64,000 nucleotides of DNA from an uncultured Rickettsiales bacterium (lineage in GTDB: Bacteria; Pseudomonadota; Alphaproteobacteria; UBA8366). The stretch is taken from assembly GCA_913046825.1 (NCBI GenBank), contig CAJWTF010000004.1, positions 11,224-75,223 on the forward strand, read 5' to 3'. The notes below the pieces were generated by a model, which saw only the letters and a list, made by a program, of their open reading frames with translations, was not told the DNA's origin and did no database searches. The number at the start of each line of letters is the position of its first letter. The stretch's first letter is position 1. Shown here in pieces: positions 55,890 through 64,000 of the stretch. A program made the translations under genes and the position numbers.

Positions 55890-57655
55890 TTGAACGCATG
55901 AAACGCGCGCGCCGCGTGGCGCATCCCACACCTGCGGCTCAGCGTGGCCGCCGCCGTACGCACGTGCCGTGCCATGCGAAAAATAATATTGGCCCGGCCC
56001 GCGAGGCCATCGAGATGAGCCGTAAACGCCTGACCATCACCGGCGCGATCTTGACGCTGGCGTTCTGCGTGATTGGCCTGCGCTTGGTCGATGTTTCGCT
56101 GATGCAGGCGGCGGTTGAGCCGCGTGTCGCCTTCGCGCCGAAAGCCGCCTCTCTGCAATTCTCGCGCGCCGATATTGTCGACCGCAACGGCATCTTGCTG
56201 GCCACCAGCCTGCCGACCGCGTCGCTCTATGCCGATCCCCGTCAGGTGCTGGACCCGGGCGTCGCGGCCAAACGCCTTGCGGAAACTCTGCCGGACTTGG
56301 ACGAAAAGAAACTCGCGGCTCGACTTGCCTCGAAGCGCCACTTCGTATGGATCAAGCGCGATCTGACGCCGCACCAAAAAATGGACGTCATTGGTCTGGG
56401 CCTACCGGGCATTGAGTTCCGCCGCGAAGAGACGCGTGTCTACCCGCAGGGAACGCTGATGTCGCACGTGGTCGGTTATGTCGATGTGGATGAGAGAGGC
56501 ATCGCCGGGGTAGAGAGCCGTTTTGAGGGTGAGCTGAAAAGTCGGACGAAACCGTTGGCGCTCTCCATCGATATGCGGATGCAGCACGCGCTCTGTAATG
56601 AGTTGTCCGCGGCGAAAGACGAGTTTGAAGCTCTGGGTGCCGCCGGCTTGGTACTGGATGCGCGCACCGGCGAAGTCGCGGCGATGTGCTCCTTGCCGGA
56701 TTTCAATCCGAATACGCCGATGGCAACGAAGGGCAGGTCCCGTTTCAACCGAGTGGCGCTCGGTGTCTATGAGTTGGGTTCAGCCTTCAAGATTTTCACG
56801 ACTGCGATGGCGCTCGACGCGGGGGTCGCCAGCCTCGAAGATCACTACGACGCCACTAAGCCGCTAAAGGTATCGCGCTTCACGATCCGCGACTACCACG
56901 CCAAGCGGCGCTGGCTGTCGGTCTCCGAGATTTTCATGTACTCCTCGAATATCGGTTCTGCCCGTCTCGCGTTGGAAGTTGGTGGCGAGGCGCAAAAGAT
57001 ATTTCTCGGCGATATCGGATTGCTGACACCGTCTGAGATTGAACTGCCGGAAGTTGGGGCTCCCATCGTGCCGAAAACCTGGCGGCCAGTAAACACGATG
57101 ACCATCGGTTTTGGCCACGGTATCGCGGTCAGCCCGCTGCAGATGGCGGCAGGTGTGGCGGCGATGGTCAATGGCGGCGTCTATCGCCAACCGACGCTGA
57201 TAAAACGTGCCCCGGGGCAGATCGTACTGGAGAAGCAGGTCATTTCCGAGCGGACGTCGAAGAAGATGCGTAAGCTGATGCGGCTCGTTGTAGAGGAAGG
57301 CACCGGTGGCCGCGCCGACGCACCTGGATATCTCGTTGGCGGCAAGACCGGGACGGCGGAGAAAAGCGGGTCAGGCGGCTATCGCCGCAAGGCATTATTA
57401 TCATCCTTCGTCGGAACGTTCCCGGCCGATGACCCGCGGTATGTGGTCTTTGCCCTGCTGGATGAGCCCAAGGGTAACAAGAAAACACACGGATACGCGA
57501 CCGGCGGCTGGGTCGCCGCGCCGATCGTCGGGCGGGTCGTCCGACGGATCGGACCGATCGCTGGTATCCGGCCATATGAAAACGAAGTGCCACCGATTCG
57601 CCGTGATTTGGCCATGGATCGGACTCCCGAGGCACGCACACTTGCTTCTTACTGA
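55886..57655 (+). CDS. ftsI: Peptidoglycan transpeptidase FtsI (PBP3)
   Basis: A 589-residue division-specific transpeptidase. A basic cytoplasmic N terminus and one membrane helix (ITGAILTLAFCVIGLRLVDV, 51-70) precede the dimerisation domain. The penicillin-binding domain has the active-site serine in GSAFK (Ser299-Lys302), SSN at 353-355 and KTG at 487-489. It works with FtsW at the septum. It overlaps the likely TTG start of murE by 14 nt. Confidence 0.95.
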   Translation: MIERMKRARRVAHPTPAAQRGRRRTHVPCHAKNNIGPAREAIEMSRKRLTITGAILTLAFCVIGLRLVDVSLMQAAVEPRVAFAPKAASLQFSRADIVDRNGILLATSLPTASLYADPRQVLDPGVAAKRLAETLPDLDEKKLAARLASKRHFVWIKRDLTPHQKMDVIGLGLPGIEFRREETRVYPQGTLMSHVVGYVDVDERGIAGVESRFEGELKSRTKPLALSIDMRMQHALCNELSAAKDEFEALGAAGLVLDARTGEVAAMCSLPDFNPNTPMATKGRSRFNRVALGVYELGSAFKIFTTAMALDAGVASLEDHYDATKPLKVSRFTIRDYHAKRRWLSVSEIFMYSSNIGSARLALEVGGEAQKIFLGDIGLLTPSEIELPEVGAPIVPKTWRPVNTMTIGFGHGIAVSPLQMAAGVAAMVNGGVYRQPTLIKRAPGQIVLEKQVISERTSKKMRKLMRLVVEEGTGGRADAPGYLVGGKTGTAEKSGSGGYRRKALLSSFVGTFPADDPRYVVFALLDEPKGNKKTHGYATGGWVAAPIVGRVVRRIGPIAGIRPYENEVPPIRRDLAMDRTPEARTLASY

Positions 57656-59105
57656 GCTACTGAATGGAGCTGACTTGAACCAAGCCACGGTTCTGGACGA
57701 CGTAACGATCACAGGATTGACCGCGGATAGCCGTTCGGTCAGACCGGGATACCTTTTTGCCGCAATTCCGGGAACACAGCTCGACGGACGCGACTATATC
57801 GACGCGGCTGTTCGCGCTGGTGCGGCGGCGGTTTTGGCCCCGCCGGACGTGACGGAAGAGCGCGTCTCCCCTGGTATTTCCCTCATCACCGCTGATAATC
57901 CGCGCCGCAGCCTGGCCCGTATGGCGGCCGCCTTCTACGGCAATAAGCCCGAAACCATTACCGCCGTGACTGGCACCAACGGCAAGACTTCGGTCGTCTC
58001 CTTTGCGCGCCAGATTTGGAACGCGATGGGTCAGAAGGCCGCAAGCCTCGGAACCCTCGGCCTCGTGGGGCCGGGATTGGAAACCTCGGGCGGCTTGACC
58101 ACGCCGGATGCGGTCGAACTGCATCGTCAACTTCATGAAATGGGCGAGGCCGGATTCCAGAGCGTAGCGCTCGAAGCATCGAGCCATGGTCTCGATCAAT
58201 TCCGCCTCGAAGGCGTGTCGATCCGTGCCGCCGCCTTTACGAATTTGACCCGTGATCATCTCGATTATCACGGGTCAATGAAGGAATACCGAGCCGCTAA
58301 GATGCGGTTGTTCCACGATTTACTCATTCCCGGTGGCGCTATGGTCGTCAATGCGGAGACGCCAGAATACCCGGCTTTGTTGCATTTGGCACGCGAGCGC
58401 GGGTTCGAGCTACTCTCCTACGGGCTCGCCAAGGGCGATATCAAATGCCGGACCATGGAGCCGACTGAGGATGGTTGGCAATTGGTCTTGGATGTGCTCG
58501 GCACCGAACACGCGGTTGCCTTTCCATTAATGGGATCGTTCCAAATAGAAAATGCGCTGGCGGCGCTGGGCCTCGTGATTGCCTGTGGCGGCGAATACGC
58601 CAAAGCTTGCGCCGCATTGGAAGTTTTGGAGGGCGTGCCGGGTCGAATGGAGACCGTCTCGCGCTTGCCGTCAGGTGCGCGGATCATTGTTGATTACGCA
58701 CACACGCCAGATGCGCTGCAAACCGTATTGGCCGCCGTCCGCCCGCATGTGGGGCGACGTTTGACCGTTGTCTTCGGATGCGGCGGCGACCGAGATAAGG
58801 GCAAGCGCCCGGAGATGGGCGCGGTCGCGGCGGAATTATCCGACGGTGTCGTTGTCACCGACGACAACCCGCGCCATGAAGACCCAGGCACCATCCGCAA
58901 GGAAATCTCGGCGGCGTGCCCCGGCTGCGTCGAAGTCGCGGGAAGATACGATGCAATCCGCGTCGCCACGTCCGAGCTGTCGGAAGGCGATATTCTGATC
59001 GTTGCCGGCAAAGGACACGAGACGGGGCAGGTCGTCGGTGATGAAGTGATCCCATTTTCGGACACCGAAGTCGTGCGCAAATGCGTGCTTGAGGTCGCCC
59101 GATGA
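57642..59105 (+). CDS. murE: UDP-MurNAc-tripeptide synthetase MurE (meso-DAP type)
   Basis: A 487-residue ATP-dependent ligase adding the third peptide residue. TGLTADSRSVRPGYLFAA is the N-terminal UDP-binding segment. The ATP loop TGTNGKTS is at 110-117. The DNPR motif (VVVTDDNPRHEDPG) marks meso-diaminopimelate rather than lysine. No ATG fits: the frame is open upstream inside ftsI, and TTG 57642 gives the family N terminus (LLLTELL). TTG 57675 is the next option. The stop overlaps an ATG at 59102 that would be the normal murF start, yet mraY follows instead. Confidence 0.92.
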   Translation: MLLTELLNGADLNQATVLDDVTITGLTADSRSVRPGYLFAAIPGTQLDGRDYIDAAVRAGAAAVLAPPDVTEERVSPGISLITADNPRRSLARMAAAFYGNKPETITAVTGTNGKTSVVSFARQIWNAMGQKAASLGTLGLVGPGLETSGGLTTPDAVELHRQLHEMGEAGFQSVALEASSHGLDQFRLEGVSIRAAAFTNLTRDHLDYHGSMKEYRAAKMRLFHDLLIPGGAMVVNAETPEYPALLHLARERGFELLSYGLAKGDIKCRTMEPTEDGWQLVLDVLGTEHAVAFPLMGSFQIENALAALGLVIACGGEYAKACAALEVLEGVPGRMETVSRLPSGARIIVDYAHTPDALQTVLAAVRPHVGRRLTVVFGCGGDRDKGKRPEMGAVAAELSDGVVVTDDNPRHEDPGTIRKEISAACPGCVEVAGRYDAIRVATSELSEGDILIVAGKGHETGQVVGDEVIPFSDTEVVRKCVLEVAR

Positions 59106-59149
59106 CCGCGTATTTTGACATCTCGCTGGGAGGGTCCGATGCTCTATAA
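59102..59149 (+). other. 15-codon frame at the expected murF position
   Basis: ATG at 59102 overlaps the murE stop (ATGA), as murF does in this gene order, and encodes [15 protein letters not shown] then TAA inside the mraY start. The first residues MTA are common in MurF, but nothing else is recognisable. It may be the scar of a murF deletion, or a chance frame. The mraY ribosome site (GGGAGGG) is within it. Confidence 0.35.
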
Positions 59150-60224
59150 CCTCTTGGTTCCGCTTGCCGACGAATACATCGTCTTCAATCTTTTCCGCTA
59201 TCTGACCTTCCGCACCGGCGGCTCCATCATGACCGCGCTGCTGGTGAGTTTCCTTTTCGGCCCAACCATCATTAGTTGGCTGAAATCCGCGCAAAACGGC
59301 AATACACCAGTGCGCGAGGACGTGCCCGAAGGACATTTAAAGAAGATCGGGACTCCGACGATGGGCGGGTTCCTCATTCTGCTGGCCATCTCGGTCAGCA
59401 CCTTGTTGTGGGCTGATTTGCGCAACGGTTATGTATGGGTTGTCTTGCTCGTCACCATGGGCTTTGGGGCGGTTGGCTTCGCGGATGATTATCTGAAACT
59501 GACCGGCCATCGCTGGAAGGGACTGCCCGGCCGCCTGAAGCTGTTGTTTGAGGTTCTGATCGCCTTGGTCGCGGCCTACTGGGTCATGATGATTACCCCG
59601 GCACCGCTCGCTGACGGCCTCGCTATTCCTTTCTTCAAGAACGTATTGCTTAATCTTGGTTGGTTCTTCATTCCCTTCGCCATCTTCGTCATGGTGGGCG
59701 CTTCGAACGCGGTTAATCTGACCGACGGCCTCGATGGTCTCGCAATTGTGCCGGTGATGATCGCTGCCGCCTGTTTCGGGTTCATCGCTTATCTGGTCGG
59801 CAACAGCGTTTATTCGGGCTATCTGCAACTCAATTACGTGCTCGGCGTCGGCGAATTAGCGGTTTTCTGCGGTGCCTTGGTCGGGGCGAGTCTCGGTTTT
59901 CTGTGGTATAATGCACCCCCCGCGATGGTCTTCATGGGCGATACTGGCTCGCTGTCCGTCGGCGGAGCACTCGGCGCCATCAGCGTAGTTACGAAGCATG
60001 AGGTCGTGCTGGCGATTATCGGCGGTCTCTTCGTCCTCGAGACGGCGTCCGTCATTGTGCAAGTGGCGTCCTTTAAGTTGACCGGCAAGCGGGTTTTTGC
60101 GATGGCGCCGCTGCACCATCACTTCGAGAAGAAGGGATGGGCGGAGTCGACCATCGTCATTCGTTTCTGGGTAATCGCGTCGATATTGGCCTTGATCGGC
60201 ATGTCGACGTTGAAGTTGAGGTGA
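59139..60224 (+). CDS. mraY: Phospho-MurNAc-pentapeptide-transferase MraY
   Basis: A 361-residue, ten-helix inner-membrane enzyme that makes lipid I. Catalytic motifs are complete: [20 protein letters not shown] with the DDxxK core, [13 protein letters not shown], and [15 protein letters not shown] 59139 has GGGAGGG at 4-5 nt. It follows murE by 33 bp, with murF missing between. murD starts 4 bp after its stop. Confidence 0.96.
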   Translation: MLYNLLVPLADEYIVFNLFRYLTFRTGGSIMTALLVSFLFGPTIISWLKSAQNGNTPVREDVPEGHLKKIGTPTMGGFLILLAISVSTLLWADLRNGYVWVVLLVTMGFGAVGFADDYLKLTGHRWKGLPGRLKLLFEVLIALVAAYWVMMITPAPLADGLAIPFFKNVLLNLGWFFIPFAIFVMVGASNAVNLTDGLDGLAIVPVMIAAACFGFIAYLVGNSVYSGYLQLNYVLGVGELAVFCGALVGASLGFLWYNAPPAMVFMGDTGSLSVGGALGAISVVTKHEVVLAIIGGLFVLETASVIVQVASFKLTGKRVFAMAPLHHHFEKKGWAESTIVIRFWVIASILALIGMSTLKLR

Positions 60225-60228
60225 TGGG

Positions 60229-61632
60229 ATGATCGACCTCAGCATCTTTAAGGGAAAACGGCTCGCGGTTATGGGCCTGGGCTTGTCCGGTCTTGTCGCT
60301 GGTGAGGCGCTATGCGCGGGCGGTGCTGAAGTTCTGGCCTGGGACGACAACGCGGATCGCCGTGCCGCCGCCGAAGCGCTTGGCATTCCGGTCGCATCCT
60401 TGCGCGATATTGATTGGTCTATGGTCGAGGTGCTGATTTTGAGCCCCGGCATTCCACACACATATCCGCAGCCGAACCCCGTGGCGCAAGCGGCGAAGGA
60501 CGCGGGTGTCGAGATTGTTGGAGATATCGAGCTGTTGGTGCGGGCCCGGCCCGAAGCCCGTTATATTGGTATTACCGGCACGAACGGGAAATCAAGCACG
60601 ACCGCCTTGATCGGTCATATCTTGGAGACGGTCGGCATGCCGTCCGCCGTTGGTGGTAATCTTGGTTTGCCAGCACTCTCTCTGGACGCGTTGGAGCCAA
60701 GCGGTGTTTACGTTCTCGAGATGTCGTCTTATCAGCTCGAGCTGACACCTTCGGTACAGTTCGACGTCGCCATCCTGTTAAACATTAGCCCGGATCATCT
60801 GGACCGCCACGGCGGAATGGACGGATACATTGCGGCCAAGCGGCGCATTTTCGAACAGCAATCCGCAGACAGCATGGCCATCATCGGGATCGACGATGCC
60901 GATGCGAAGGGATTGTTTGACCGGTTGATAGCGGATAGGGAACAGGGCGTCGTGCCGATTTCATCGGAAATAACGGTTGATGGTGGCGTCTACGCATCGG
61001 GTCCAATTCTGATTGACGCGACGGGCGGTACTTCCGAGATGGTTTGCTCGCTTGACGGAATAGAGACCTTGCCGGGCGGCCACAATGCACAGAACGCCGC
61101 CGCCGCTTATGCCGCCGCGCGCGCCATTGGAATTCCCGCGGTCGCGATTGCCGCTGCTCTCGAAACATATCCGGGACTCCCGCATCGTCAACAATTGGCG
61201 GCGGTGATCGACGGTGTCCGTTATGTCAACGACAGCAAGGCGACTAACCCGGAAGCGGCGGCGAAGGCGCTGTCCAGCTATCAAGATATTTATTGGATCG
61301 CGGGTGGTCGCGCCAAGGAAGGCACGCTTGAAGTGCTTTATCCTTTCCTGCCGAGCGTGCGTCGCGCTTATCTGATCGGTGAGGCTGCGGATCGCCTTGG
61401 CGGCGAATTGGACGGCCGTGTAGAGATCGAATACTGCGGCGACCTGACTCGTGCGCTGCAGGCTGCCAGCCAGGCCGCCCACGGACAAAAAGCCGTGGTG
61501 CTTTTGTCGCCCGCCTGCGCGTCCTTCGATCAATTCGCTAGTTTTGAAGAACGTGGGCAGGTTTTCTGCCGTCTCGCGGCGGAACTGCCCGGCGGTTTGC
61601 GTGATATCCGATGCGACGGGAAGGCCGCCTGA
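60229..61632 (+). CDS. murD: UDP-MurNAc-L-alanine:D-glutamate ligase MurD
   Basis: A 467-residue cytoplasmic ligase adding D-glutamate. The N-terminal VMGLGLSGLVAGEAL is the UDP-binding fold. TGTNGKSSTTALIGH is the ATP loop. NISPDHLDRHGGMDGYIAAK carries the conserved His/Asp region, and NDSKATNPEAAAKAL the C-terminal domain. The stop shares bases with the ftsW start (TGATG). Length is normal. Confidence 0.96.
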   Translation: MIDLSIFKGKRLAVMGLGLSGLVAGEALCAGGAEVLAWDDNADRRAAAEALGIPVASLRDIDWSMVEVLILSPGIPHTYPQPNPVAQAAKDAGVEIVGDIELLVRARPEARYIGITGTNGKSSTTALIGHILETVGMPSAVGGNLGLPALSLDALEPSGVYVLEMSSYQLELTPSVQFDVAILLNISPDHLDRHGGMDGYIAAKRRIFEQQSADSMAIIGIDDADAKGLFDRLIADREQGVVPISSEITVDGGVYASGPILIDATGGTSEMVCSLDGIETLPGGHNAQNAAAAYAAARAIGIPAVAIAAALETYPGLPHRQQLAAVIDGVRYVNDSKATNPEAAAKALSSYQDIYWIAGGRAKEGTLEVLYPFLPSVRRAYLIGEAADRLGGELDGRVEIEYCGDLTRALQAASQAAHGQKAVVLLSPACASFDQFASFEERGQVFCRLAAELPGGLRDIRCDGKAA

Positions 61633-62747
61633 TGTCTATCGCAAGGACCGATAATTCGACACTTGGCCGCTGGTGGTGGACGGTCGATCGTTGGACGCTG
61701 CTGGCGCTCATGGTGTTGGCCACCATCGGAGTGGTCTTGGCGATGGCGGCAAGCCCTCCGGTCGCCGAGCGGATTGGACTCGATTCGCTCCATTTCGTAA
61801 GCCGCCAAGCCACATATTTGCCGGTCGCCTTGTTGGTCATGATCGGTGTCTCGTTGTTGTCGCCCGTTGGCGCGCGTCGTCTGGCGACCATAGTCTTCCT
61901 GGGTGCGGTGTTGATGTTGGTAGCGACCCTGATGGTCGGCACCGAGATCAAGGGTGCGCGGCGGTGGGTCAACATCGCGGGTTTCTCATTGCAGCCGTCT
62001 GAATTCGTCAAACCCGCCCTTGCGGTGGTATGTGCTTGGATGTTCGCAGCGAGTCGGTTGGGTGAAGACATTCCCGGCAATCGTATCGCGTTCATACTTT
62101 TCGCGCTCGTCGCAGGATTGCTGCTCTTGCAGCCGGATGTTGGACAAGCGCTGGTCGTCTCCGTCGTGTGGTTCAGCCAATGGTTTCTGGCGGGCTTACC
62201 GATGATCTGGGTCGCGGTTACCATTGGCATAGGGATAGCTGGGTTAACTGCCGCGTACTTTATTTTCCCTCATGTCGCGAGCCGCATCGACCGCTTTATC
62301 GATCCGGCCTCCGGCGACAGCTATCAGGTTGACCGCGCTATGGAAGCGTTTATGAACGGCGGCATGTGGGGCCGCGGGCCCGGTGAGGGCACCGCGAAAG
62401 CGAAACTGCCTGACGCGCATGCGGATTTCATCCTCGCCGTCGCGGGTGAAGAATTCGGCCTGATCTTGTGCCTCGTCATCGTTGCTTTGTTCGGGTTTGT
62501 CGTCTTGCGTGGTATCGCCAATCTCATGCGGACCACAGATTTGTTCGTCGTGGTCGCAGCGACTGGATTGTTGGTACAATTCGCTCTGCAGGCGCTCATC
62601 AATATGGGCTCAACTACCAGCTTGATGCCGACGAAAGGGATGACGCTTCCGTTCATCTCCTATGGTGGTTCGTCCTTGCTGGCGTTGGCGTTCGGGATGG
62701 GGATTTTACTCGCACTGACCCGTCGGCGCGTGGGAGTAACCTTATGA
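61632..62747 (+). CDS. ftsW: Lipid II polymerase FtsW
   Basis: A 371-residue SEDS-family membrane glycosyltransferase acting with FtsI. Multiple helices are visible. The family segments are GARRWVNIAGFSLQPSEFVK, FLQPD-type LLLQPDVGQALVV, and LPDAHADFILAVAGEEFGLI with the catalytic aspartate region, then MTLPFISYGGSSLLALAFGMG near the C terminus. ATG 61632 overlaps the murD stop and the end overlaps murG by 4 nt. Confidence 0.95.
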   Translation: MSIARTDNSTLGRWWWTVDRWTLLALMVLATIGVVLAMAASPPVAERIGLDSLHFVSRQATYLPVALLVMIGVSLLSPVGARRLATIVFLGAVLMLVATLMVGTEIKGARRWVNIAGFSLQPSEFVKPALAVVCAWMFAASRLGEDIPGNRIAFILFALVAGLLLLQPDVGQALVVSVVWFSQWFLAGLPMIWVAVTIGIGIAGLTAAYFIFPHVASRIDRFIDPASGDSYQVDRAMEAFMNGGMWGRGPGEGTAKAKLPDAHADFILAVAGEEFGLILCLVIVALFGFVVLRGIANLMRTTDLFVVVAATGLLVQFALQALINMGSTTSLMPTKGMTLPFISYGGSSLLALAFGMGILLALTRRRVGVTL

Positions 62748-63889
62748 CCGGAGCGCTCCGTCCTATCGTTATGGCGGCCGGCGGTACCGGCGGGCATGTA
62801 TTTCCGGCACAAGCATTGGCGATGGAGCTGCGTGGGCGCGGTTATCGTTTGGTGCTCGTGGCGGACCGGCGAAGCGAAGCCTTCGATGGCGCGCTTGGTG
62901 AGTTGGAAGTGCACCGGATCGACGCCGCCGGCGTCAGCGGCAAAGGTCATGTCGCGAAAGGGGCTGCGGTCATCCGACTAGCGCGCGGATATTTTCAGGC
63001 GCGTCAATTGCTCAAGCGTCTAAAGCCGGCCGTGGTCGTCGGTTTCGGCAGTTATCCTTCCGCGCCGACAGTTATGGCAGCGCAACATATCGGCGGTAAG
63101 ACCGTCATCCACGAACAAAACGCGGTTCTCGGCCGCGCAAATCGTATGCTGGCACGGCGGGCGACACGCATCGCGACCGCATTCCATACGGTCCGAGCGC
63201 TGCGGGCCGCGGACCGTGAGAAAACTGTGTGGACTGGAAATCCGGTTCGCCCCAAAGTGATTGCGGCGCGGGACCGTCCCTATACGCCGCCGAGTGCTGC
63301 GGGAGACGTAAATTTACTCGTTGTCGGCGGCAGCCAAGGGGCAAAAATCTTGGGCGAGGTCGTGCCGCGCGCAACCGCCCTCCTTGATGCGGAGTTGCGC
63401 TCCCGTCTTCGTGTTGTCCAACAATGCCGTGCGGAAGAAGTCGACACCGCCAAAAGCAATTTTGGGCGCGCGCATATTCAGGCCGAAGTATCGACTTTCT
63501 TCGACGACATTCCGGAGCGTTTGGCTAAAGCAACTTTGGTCGTGTGCCGCAGTGGGGCATCGACCGTCGCCGAACTGGCTGCCATGGGTCGGCCGGCGTT
63601 GCTGGTGCCTTTCCCCCATGCGACAGACGATCACCAGACCGCGAACGCGGAAGGGCTCTGCGATGCGGGGGGCGGCTGGATTATTCAACATGACGCCCTG
63701 ACCGCCGAACATTTGGCCGAACGGTTGACCTCGTTACTTACACCCGGACCGACTCTGTCGATGGCCGCTAAATGCGCCGCGCAAATGGGAAAACTCGAAG
63801 CGGCTGCTCAGCTGGCTGATTTGGTGGTCTCCGTCTTGGATGGCAACGGCAATGGTGATTTTGCCGATAGGCAGGAGGCTACTGCATGA
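62744..63889 (+). CDS. murG: Lipid II synthase MurG
   Basis: A 381-residue GT-B glycosyltransferase adding GlcNAc to lipid I at the inner face of the membrane. The N-terminal loop [17 protein letters not shown] and the second-domain [12 protein letters not shown] are intact. So are [20 protein letters not shown] and [15 protein letters not shown], the UDP-GlcNAc-binding region. ATG 62744 overlaps the ftsW stop; the frame upstream is chance. It overlaps murC by 4 nt. Confidence 0.96.
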   Translation: MTGALRPIVMAAGGTGGHVFPAQALAMELRGRGYRLVLVADRRSEAFDGALGELEVHRIDAAGVSGKGHVAKGAAVIRLARGYFQARQLLKRLKPAVVVGFGSYPSAPTVMAAQHIGGKTVIHEQNAVLGRANRMLARRATRIATAFHTVRALRAADREKTVWTGNPVRPKVIAARDRPYTPPSAAGDVNLLVVGGSQGAKILGEVVPRATALLDAELRSRLRVVQQCRAEEVDTAKSNFGRAHIQAEVSTFFDDIPERLAKATLVVCRSGASTVAELAAMGRPALLVPFPHATDDHQTANAEGLCDAGGGWIIQHDALTAEHLAERLTSLLTPGPTLSMAAKCAAQMGKLEAAAQLADLVVSVLDGNGNGDFADRQEATA

Positions 63890-64000
63890 AGGAAATGCCG
63901 CTTTCAATCGGAACGATACATTTCGTCGGCATTGGTGGTATCGGCATGTCCGGCATCGCCGAGGTCATGCACAATCTTGGCTACGTCGTGCAAGGCAGCG
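63886..64000 (+). CDS. murC: UDP-MurNAc:L-alanine ligase MurC, 3'-truncated by the window edge
   Basis: The first 38 codons are visible. After [10 protein letters not shown] comes [19 protein letters not shown], the UDP-binding N terminus of MurC, then LGYVVQGS, which continues into the expected SD dipeptide. The ATG overlaps the murG stop, and GGCAGGAGG lies just upstream. The rest is outside the window. Confidence 0.93.
   Translation, partial: MKEMPLSIGTIHFVGIGGIGMSGIAEVMHNLGYVVQGS

Overview
This is a moderately GC-rich chromosomal window from a Gram-negative bacterium, most likely an alphaproteobacterium of the Rhodospirillales or a neighbouring order. The evidence is the order rnpB, mraZ, rsmH, ftsL, ftsI, murE, mraY, murD, ftsW, murG, murC, a MurE of the meso-diaminopimelate type, and many TauD, AhpD-like and hydantoinase genes. 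No 16S rRNA or tRNA gene is present, so placement below class level is inference.

Bases 1-46,400 are an accessory catabolic region made of short operons with frequent strand changes. It holds four TauD/TfdA dioxygenase genes (one broken), five carboxymuconolactone-decarboxylase/AhpD-fold genes, two CoA ligases, two acyl-CoA dehydrogenases, a Baeyer-Villiger monooxygenase, a split HyuA/HyuB hydantoinase pair and a fused 5-oxoprolinase, an oligopeptide-type permease pair without its other subunits, a D-amino-acid dehydrogenase / SelA-like PLP enzyme / RidA operon, and a TauD / flavoprotein / [2Fe-2S] operon. The operons look suited to activating, oxidising and opening small carboxylates, ketones, D-amino acids and lactams; exact substrates cannot be read from sequence.

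Several genes in this part are decaying: a frameshifted RidA, an MCP with two stops and a deletion, a TauD with a nonsense codon and a lost iron ligand, a hypothetical gene with an in-frame TAA, and a monooxygenase stump joined to an inverted acyl-CoA dehydrogenase fragment. Intergenic gaps carry dispersed palindromic repeats, including a 42-bp inverted pair at 16.2 kb.

The most interesting gene is the AhpD-like frame at 18,872-19,390. An in-frame TGA stands exactly where the second cysteine of the CxxC active site belongs. It is followed at once by a hairpin whose loop distance and first loop base fit the bacterial SECIS pattern. It is either a selenoprotein or a nonsense mutant; the neighbouring broken TauD keeps both readings open.

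Bases 46,500-53,100 hold aconitase, a ChaC-like gamma-glutamylcyclotransferase, a DUF1445 (D-glutamate cyclase-like) gene, a DUF3750 protein, a DjlA-like co-chaperone and an AmiD-like amidase. From 53,331 to the end lie the RNase P RNA gene and the division/cell-wall cluster. The mraZ promoter carries a 10-bp-periodic TCCCA array, the expected MraZ operator, and a second two-box array sits just after rnpB. The cluster lacks murF: murE is followed directly by mraY, with only a 15-codon frame where murF should begin.
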